Below, in pieces: positions 58,817 to 64,000 of a stretch of DNA of 64,000 nt. Under the pieces are notes generated by a model that saw nothing but the letters and a program-made list of their open reading frames with translations, did not search any database and was not told the DNA's origin. This stretch comes from Pararhizobium sp. GTDB taxonomy: Bacteria; Pseudomonadota; Alphaproteobacteria; Rhizobiales; Rhizobiaceae. The position numbers were made by a program, and so were the translations under genes. Position 1 is the stretch's first letter, and every line of letters begins with the position of its first letter. The DNA lies in NCBI GenBank assembly GCA_030655075.1, contig JAURWE010000051.1:124001-188000 (forward strand). Direction: 5' to 3'.

Positions 58817-59281
58817 ATGAGACAATCCGTGGCACGACCGTCCAAGCCCATTCCCCGCAATCTGCCGCTGCCGGACGCCGATACACATTCGGAAGGGTTC
58901 CGCCGGACGCGCGAATCACGCCGCAGCGCGCTGGTGGAGGACTATGTCGAGCTGATTGCCGACCTGATCGAGGACGGCGGCGAGGCACGCCAAGTCGACA
59001 TCGCTGCTCGGCTGGACGTGGCACAGCCGACGGTGGCCAAGATGCTGAAGCGGCTGACCGCAGATGGCCTTGTCTCCCGCCGGCCCTATCGCGGCGTCTT
59101 TCTGACCGACGAAGGCCTGAAGCTCGCGGATGAAAGCCGGGCCCGGCACCAGACGGTGGAAGGTTTCCTCTGCGCACTCGGCATAAGCCCGGAAACGGCC
59201 CGCATCGACGCCGAAGGCATCGAGCATCACGTCAGCGCCGAAACGCTGGCGGCGTTTGCGAGTTTTATCAAGAATCGGTGA
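58817..59281 (+). CDS. mntR: DtxR/MntR-family manganese-dependent repressor
   Basis: 154 residues from the ATG at 58817 (MRQSVARPSKPIP); an ATG 16 codons upstream is possible. DtxR-type HTH about 50-95: VEDYVELIADLIEDGGEARQVDIAARLDVAQPTVAKMLKRLTADGLVSRRPYRGVFLTDEG, then the dimerisation/metal half with RHQTVEGFLCALGISPETARIDAEGIEHHVSAETLAAF, containing the family His/Glu/Cys ligands. Divergent to mntH, which is its expected target. The AGGAGG near the start is sequestered in a hairpin. Confidence 0.9.
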   Translation: MRQSVARPSKPIPRNLPLPDADTHSEGFRRTRESRRSALVEDYVELIADLIEDGGEARQVDIAARLDVAQPTVAKMLKRLTADGLVSRRPYRGVFLTDEGLKLADESRARHQTVEGFLCALGISPETARIDAEGIEHHVSAETLAAFASFIKNR

Positions 59282-59319
59282 AGGTGTTGGGGACTACGTC
59301 TTCGGGAGGCTTGTGCGGG

Positions 59320-59461
59320 GTGGCCACCCCCCTCTGCCGGCGACGCCGACATCTCCCCCTCAAGAGGGGAGATAGCAACTGGCTTTTAAGTGACCAAGGG
59401 AAAAGAACAATCTCCCCCCTTTTGGGGGATATGTCACGCTGTGAAAGAGGGGGTTGGCCAC
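59320..59461. repeat. RIME-like palindromic intergenic element
   Basis: 142 bases. The left end GTGGCCACCCCCCTCT and the right end (complement GTGGCCAACCCCCTCT) form a long imperfect inverted repeat. Inside are two smaller hairpins with CCCCCT..AGGGG and CCCCC..GGGGG arms. The arrangement matches the Rhizobium-specific intergenic mosaic elements known from many rhizobial genomes. It lies between mntR and aspS and has no open frame. Confidence 0.75.
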
Positions 59462-59500
59462 GATCACGAACGACGTGAATCGTTCAACCCGCAGCCCCCA

Positions 59501-61396
59501 TCAATCCTTCTTCGCCGTCGGAATGACCCGCAGCGCCAGTTCGCGCAGCTGGGTGGGTGTTGCCGGTGCCGGTGCGCCCATCAGCAGATCCTGGGCCTGC
59601 TGGTTCATCGGGAACAGGGTGATCTCGCGCAGGTTCTTGGCGCCCACCAGAAGCATGACGACGCGGTCGATGCCGAAGGCGGCGCCGCCGTGCGGCGGGG
59701 CGCCGTACTGGAAGGCACGGTACATGCCGCCGAACCGTTCTTCGACGTCGGCCTTCGACAGGCCGACAAGCTCGAACGCCTTGACCATCAGGTCCGGCGA
59801 CTGGTTGCGGATCGAGCCGGAAGCGATTTCGAAGCCGTTGCAGACCGCGTCATACTGGTAGGCCTTGATCGTCAGCGGATCCTGGGTCTCCAGCGCCTCA
59901 AGCCCGCCCTGCGGCATCGAGAACGGATTGTGGGCGAAATCGACCTTCTTCTCCTCGTCGCTCCATTCGTAGAACGGGAAGTCGATGATCCAGCAGAGCT
60001 CGAACCGGTTGCGGTCGACGAGGTTCAGTTCCTCGCCGGCACGGGTGCGGGCTTCGCCGGCAAACTTGTAGAACTTTGCGGGATCGCCGGCGACGAAGAA
60101 GCAGGCGTCGCCCGCGTCAAGGCCCATCTGCGTGCGGATCGCATCGGTGCGGTCCTCGCCGATGTTTTTCGCCAGCGGGCCGGAGCCGACAACCTTACTA
60201 GAATAGGTGGGGCTTGACTTCGAAGCGTCCGCAAATTCCGCTTCAGTCGGCATACGGCCGCCCTCTGCAGACGTATTGATGATAGTAAGCTCTCCCTGTG
60301 GCACCCCCTCTTCCTTCCAGAAGATGTAGCCGAGACCCGGCTGGCCGGCGCCTTGCGCCCAGGCGTTCATGCGGTCGCAGAAGGCGCGCGAACCGCCGGT
60401 CTTGGCCGGGATCGCCCAGATCTCGACCTTCGGATCACGCTCGATCATGCCGGCAAAGACCTTGAAGCCGGAACCGGCGAAATGCTCGGTAACGGCCTGC
60501 ATTTCAATCGGGTTGCGCAGGTCGGGCTTGTCGGAGCCGTATTTGCGGATCGCCAGGTCATAGGGGATGCGCGGCCATTCCTTGGTGACGGGCTTGCCTT
60601 CGGCAAACTGCTCGAACACGCCTGAGATGACCGGACCCATCGTGTTCCAGACGTCTTCCTGGGTGACGAAGCTCATTTCGAGGTCGAGCTGGTAGAATTC
60701 GCCCGGCAGGCGGTCGGCGCGCGGGTCTTCGTCGCGGAAGCAGGGCGCGATCTGGAAGTAGCGGTCGAAACCGGCGACCATCAACAGTTGCTTGTACTGC
60801 TGCGGCGCCTGTGGAAGCGCGAAGAACTTGCCTTCGTGAATGCGCGACGGCACCAGGAAGTCGCGCGCACCTTCCGGCGACGAGGCGGTCAGGATCGGCG
60901 TGGAATATTCCATGAAACCGATCTCGTTCATGCGTCGGCGCATGTCGGCGATGATCATGCTGCGCTTGACGATGTTCTTGTGCAGCGTCTCGCGGCGCAG
61001 ATCGAGGAAGCGGTATTTCAGGCGCACGTCTTCGGGATAATCGGGCTCGCCGAAGACGGGCAGCGGCAATTCCTTGGCAACCGACAGCACTTCGATCTCC
61101 TGGGCATAGAGCTCGATTTCGCCGGTTGCCATCTGCTTGTTGACGGTGTCGTCCGAGCGCGCCTTGACGATACCATCGACGCGGATCACCCATTCGCCGC
61201 GCACGGTCTCGGCGATCTGGAACGCCGGACTGTCGGGATCGGCGACGATCTGCGTCATGCCGTAATGGTCGCGAAGGTCGATGAACAGCAGACCGCCGTG
61301 GTCGCGAACGCGGTGGACCCAGCCGGAAATGCGCACGATGGCGCCGACGTCGGATTTGCGGAGAGCGGCACAGGTGTGGCTGCGGTAAGGATGCAT
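59501..61396 (-). CDS. aspS: Aspartyl-tRNA synthetase with an apparent 39-residue insert
   Basis: 631 residues from the second of two Met codons (MHPYRSHTCAALRKSDVG). Anticodon OB domain 1-105; class II motifs: FLDLRRETLHKN, FRDEDPRADRLPGEFYQLDLEMSF, and C-terminal GIDRVVMLLVGAKNLREI. The GAD domain is interrupted after IFWKEEG by residues VPQGELTII...SSKVV (60188-60304) before GSGPLAKNIG. I recall only about four residues there in relatives such as S. meliloti (total about 595). The insert uses rare codons (ACT, TCT, AGT, TCA, CCA, GGA). The rest looks fully functional. The enzyme charges tRNA-Asp (and probably tRNA-Asn, pending GatCAB). Confidence 0.93.
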   Translation of the reverse strand: MHPYRSHTCAALRKSDVGAIVRISGWVHRVRDHGGLLFIDLRDHYGMTQIVADPDSPAFQIAETVRGEWVIRVDGIVKARSDDTVNKQMATGEIELYAQEIEVLSVAKELPLPVFGEPDYPEDVRLKYRFLDLRRETLHKNIVKRSMIIADMRRRMNEIGFMEYSTPILTASSPEGARDFLVPSRIHEGKFFALPQAPQQYKQLLMVAGFDRYFQIAPCFRDEDPRADRLPGEFYQLDLEMSFVTQEDVWNTMGPVISGVFEQFAEGKPVTKEWPRIPYDLAIRKYGSDKPDLRNPIEMQAVTEHFAGSGFKVFAGMIERDPKVEIWAIPAKTGGSRAFCDRMNAWAQGAGQPGLGYIFWKEEGVPQGELTIINTSAEGGRMPTEAEFADASKSSPTYSSKVVGSGPLAKNIGEDRTDAIRTQMGLDAGDACFFVAGDPAKFYKFAGEARTRAGEELNLVDRNRFELCWIIDFPFYEWSDEEKKVDFAHNPFSMPQGGLEALETQDPLTIKAYQYDAVCNGFEIASGSIRNQSPDLMVKAFELVGLSKADVEERFGGMYRAFQYGAPPHGGAAFGIDRVVMLLVGAKNLREITLFPMNQQAQDLLMGAPAPATPTQLRELALRVIPTAKKD

Positions 61397-61704
61397 CATC
61401 GTGTCCTGGAACTAAAGTGCCGCGCTCGCACGGAAAGGCGCGCTGCGGCAGCGTCAAAATCGGGCGGAAAAGCGCATGGCGGGGGTGATTTGTCAAGGCC
61501 GCGACCGGCCTGAAGGCCTGCAAGCGGGGCAAGAGCGCCGATTTTAGACCAGCACTTGGAAAGAATGCTTTTCCCGGATGGCGGCAAAACGCAGGGCTGC
61601 CAGCGCAATTCTGCATCACCCCATGGATTGCCGATACCGTCCGTATATGAGACTTGGTAAAATAAGTTAAGTCTCTTGCAACAATCCAGGTTTATTTCAG
61701 CAAC

Positions 61705-63513
61705 ATGCGTATCAGTGCAATTACCAATTGGGCCTACGGAATCACGGTTCTTTTGACCGGTCTGTCCGGCACCGCTTTCATCCTCTCCACCAATAGCGCC
61801 CACCAGGAACGCCTCGCCGTCGAGCGGCATCTGGCCTTGAGCACCCTTGCGGAAGATCTGGCGCTTGTTGCCGAGGAGCGCTCCGATGAGGCGCGCCTCT
61901 ATGTGATGCGCGGCGAAAAACGCCATCTCGATGCGTTCCATGGCAAGGAGACCGAGGAGCGCGAACTCGAGACCCATATCAAATCGGCCCGGACGCTCGG
62001 TGCAACGCCACAGGAGATGGCGGCGCTCGACGAGATAGAACGCGATGCGGAAGCGCTCGACCGGGTCGAGGCAGGTGCCGTCGAGAGCTATGCGAAGGGC
62101 GACCAGACCACCGCCAGAGAAGCCCTGTTCGGCCCCGAACACGAACGCTTTCAGACCGATCTTCTGGAAACGCTGACACGGTTCCGGGATCTTACCGACG
62201 CCCGCACGGCTGGCGCACTCACCGATGCAAAGGCGCAGAGCGACCTGTTCGGGCTGACGGCCAAGATCATGCTCGGTGTCACGGCCGCCCTGTTTCTGGG
62301 TGTTCTGTATTTCGTCCTGAAGCGCCGCATCGCCGTGCCGCTGATGCGCATGTCGCGGATCGTCCTGCGGCTGGCCAAGCAGGACTACGCCGTGGAAGTG
62401 CCGATCGACAATCGCCGCGACGAAATCGGCGAGATGAACGAGGCCATCCATACGTTCCGCACCAACGGGCTCGAACGCGACCGGCTCGACGCCGAACGGC
62501 GGCTCGACCAGCAGACCAAGGACCTGATCCTGCAAATGATGCACCGGTTGCAGGCCTGTCAGAACCAGATCGAACTGGCCGACGTGGTGGCGCGATTCGC
62601 ACCGCAGATTTTCCCGGATCTGGCCGGTCATCTCTATATTCTCAACGACGGCAGAACGCTCTTGACCTCGCTCGGCAGCTGGCTCGAGCCGCAGCATTCG
62701 GCGGCATCCTTTGCCTCGAGCGACTGTTGGGGTCTCCGGCGCGGCCGGCCGCACGCGAGCAATCGCGGCCACAGCGACATTGCCTGCCAGCATCTGGACG
62801 AGAACAAGATCTCGGGTCTCTGTGTGCCCCTGACGGCACAGGGCGATACGATCGGGCTGCTCTATTTCGAAGAGCGCAGCGGCGTGGCACCGGTGGTGGA
62901 GACCTCGCGGCTCTATCTGGAGCTGATCGCCGAGAATATCGGCCTCGCCGTTGCCAATCTGCAGCTGCGCGAGCGGCTGACCGGGCTTGCGCTGCGCGAT
63001 CCGCTGACTGGCCTTTTCAACCGGCGCTCCCTCGACGAGACGCTCAACCGGCATTCGCGCGACGAGCCGGGCCAGCCCCTCGCCTGCCTGATGATCGACA
63101 TCGATCATTTCAAGCGCTTCAACGACGAGTTCGGCCACGATGCCGGTGACTTCGTCATGCAACATGCGGCGCAGATCATGGCCGACATCGTCGGCGCGAC
63201 GGGAAGCATCTACCGGTTCGGCGGCGAGGAATTCACCATTCTTCTGCCGGGCCTCTCCGAACCTGAGGGCTTCGACCTAGCGGAAAACCTGCGCACCCGC
63301 ATTGGAACGACGCCGTTGACACACCGTGGCAGAATTCTCGGCACGGTGTCGATCTCCATCGGCGTCGGCATTTCGCCATCCGGCGGGCCGGTTTCGACGC
63401 TGATCAACCGGACGGACGCGGCGCTTCTCAATGCCAAGGCCAACGGCCGCAACATGACCGTTTCGGCCTCGCGGCTGATGATGGACGGCGGCAGCGTGTC
63501 GAATCCTCACTAA
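61705..63513 (+). CDS. Membrane HAMP-GAF-GGDEF diguanylate cyclase
   Basis: 602 residues. TM1 about 11-29, a helical periplasmic sensor about 30-185, TM2 about 186-205, HAMP about 206-258, GAF about 285-420, and GGDEF about 425-590 with DPLTGLFNRR, IDIDHFKRFND and the active GGEEF at 506-510. No RxxD I-site precedes it. The GAF contains SSDCWGLRRGRPH and further cysteines at 361 and 373, a pattern conserved in this group that could bind iron or sense redox, although this is an inference. It would produce c-di-GMP at the inner membrane. Confidence 0.88.
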   Translation: MRISAITNWAYGITVLLTGLSGTAFILSTNSAHQERLAVERHLALSTLAEDLALVAEERSDEARLYVMRGEKRHLDAFHGKETEERELETHIKSARTLGATPQEMAALDEIERDAEALDRVEAGAVESYAKGDQTTAREALFGPEHERFQTDLLETLTRFRDLTDARTAGALTDAKAQSDLFGLTAKIMLGVTAALFLGVLYFVLKRRIAVPLMRMSRIVLRLAKQDYAVEVPIDNRRDEIGEMNEAIHTFRTNGLERDRLDAERRLDQQTKDLILQMMHRLQACQNQIELADVVARFAPQIFPDLAGHLYILNDGRTLLTSLGSWLEPQHSAASFASSDCWGLRRGRPHASNRGHSDIACQHLDENKISGLCVPLTAQGDTIGLLYFEERSGVAPVVETSRLYLELIAENIGLAVANLQLRERLTGLALRDPLTGLFNRRSLDETLNRHSRDEPGQPLACLMIDIDHFKRFNDEFGHDAGDFVMQHAAQIMADIVGATGSIYRFGGEEFTILLPGLSEPEGFDLAENLRTRIGTTPLTHRGRILGTVSISIGVGISPSGGPVSTLINRTDAALLNAKANGRNMTVSASRLMMDGGSVSNPH

Positions 63514-63666
63514 AACGGACAAAAGCGGCCGTGACGGCTGCCATTTGCAGCGCGAAGGCTAGATTTCGTGCTGTTTTCCGCGGTGGAGCGGGTCTAGAAC
63601 GGGTGCAAGTGGCAAAATCCGCTTGAGTCGCCTGCATCGCCTGTCCGTTTGGATGTTCCCCACCGC

Positions 63667-64000
63667 ATGTCCCAGATCCGTCCGCTCATTCCCCTCCTCA
63701 TCACCGCCGGCATCCTGATCGGCGGCAATGGTCTGCAGGCCACATACATTTCGCTGCGGGCGCTTGAGGAAGGATTTTCGACCTCGCTGATCGGTCTGGT
63801 CGGCACCGGCTACAACATCGGCTTTGCCATCGGCTGCATCTATGTGACGCGCATCCTGCGCTCGATCGGCCATATCCGCACCTTTTCGGCCATGGCGGCC
63901 ATCGCCTCGGCAGCGGCCATCGCCATGGTGCTGCTCATCGATCCGTGGTTCTGGTTCCTGATGCGGCTGGTGGCGGGCATCTGTTTTGCCGCCCTGTTCG
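63667..64000 (+). CDS. MFS transporter, N-terminal part (runs off window)
   Basis: 111 complete codons to the window end: MSQIRPLIPLLITAGILIGGNGLQATYISLRA then hydrophobic helices with the MFS loop GFAIGCIYVTRILRSIGHIRTF (a GxxxxxxxxRxxGxxR-type turn) and LMRLVAGICFAALF. About four helices are visible. It resembles YcaD-like MFS proteins. Substrate unknown; the C-terminal two thirds lie outside the window. Confidence 0.8.
   Translation, partial: MSQIRPLIPLLITAGILIGGNGLQATYISLRALEEGFSTSLIGLVGTGYNIGFAIGCIYVTRILRSIGHIRTFSAMAAIASAAAIAMVLLIDPWFWFLMRLVAGICFAALF

Noticed and set aside
61396..63165. 589-codon minus-strand frame across the GGDEF gene
   Set aside because: Shadow of the plus-strand GAF-GGDEF protein, whose domains are intact; the shadow has no ribosome site or family.

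Overview
The window reads as a core-chromosome segment of an alphaproteobacterium of the order Rhizobiales, most likely family Rhizobiaceae (Rhizobium/Agrobacterium/Sinorhizobium relatives). The support is the high-GC coding bias, several gene neighbourhoods I know from that family (rplM-rpsI; plsX-fabH-ihfA-MerR; glyA-nrdR-ribD-ribE with ribH-nusB; ldtR with an L,D-transpeptidase; hemB-RDD-bpt-parC), a K+-independent-type H+-pyrophosphatase, and two intergenic palindromes of rhizobial type. About 64 protein genes, one tRNA-Pro(GGG) and a set of terminators and promoter or operator sites are supported. No rRNA, CRISPR array, prophage or insertion sequence was seen.

Layout. 0-4.3 kb: metY (cut by the window edge), two tandem CoA-binding-domain paralogs, an EamA exporter, a complete yefM-yoeB toxin-antitoxin pair with its operator, and an enoyl-CoA hydratase-like protein of ECHDC3 type. 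4.4-14.2 kb: ribosomal operon rplM-rpsI with a strong promoter and terminator, agmatinase/arginase-family SpeB, an LtaS/OpgB-type membrane phosphotransferase, argC, a PAS-GGDEF protein, heme A synthase, a DUF2842 protein and a metallophosphoesterase. 13-22.4 kb: a surface polysaccharide locus (acetyltransferase-like protein, Wzz/Wzc-like protein on the opposite strand, Wza-like lipoprotein, two GT4 glycosyltransferases, polyprenyl glycosylphosphotransferase, O-antigen ligase/polymerase). Its content resembles the unipolar polysaccharide loci of Agrobacterium and Sinorhizobium. 22.4-26.8 kb: a gbcAB-type Rieske demethylase pair with a LysR and a GlxA/GbdR-type regulator.

26.9-28.4 kb: tRNA-Pro, then four small minus-strand stress-type proteins. 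Two of them have exact matches to the EcfG general-stress promoter (GGAAC-N16-CGTT). 28.4-35.7 kb: MerR-ihfA-fabH-plsX-yceD-cbp3 on the minus strand, bamE on the plus strand, then hppA. 35.8-42.4 kb: MFS-nusB-ribH, a GNAT gene, then ribE-ribD-nrdR-glyA. 42.5-46.5 kb: ldtP-like transpeptidase, a 1.4-kb gene-poor stretch holding an RMF-like small protein and a small membrane protein, the regulator ldtR and a DUF6163-type protein. 46.5-53.3 kb: hemB, RDD protein, bpt, an orphan AbrB/MazE-type antitoxin, parC and a secreted protein of unknown function. 53.3-64 kb: SulP transporter, CreD with a long disordered N-terminus, mntH/mntR divergently arranged, a RIME-like palindrome, aspS carrying an apparent 39-codon in-frame insert, a membrane GAF-GGDEF protein and the start of an MFS gene.

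Most of the window is housekeeping. The items most worth a second look are the atypical insert inside aspS, the EcfG-linked small-protein cluster, the polysaccharide locus whose Wzc-like protein has lost its kinase motifs, the ECHDC3-type hydratase without catalytic glutamates, and the small-gene stretch between ldtP and ldtR. All function calls are by reading and recall of families; no database search was possible.
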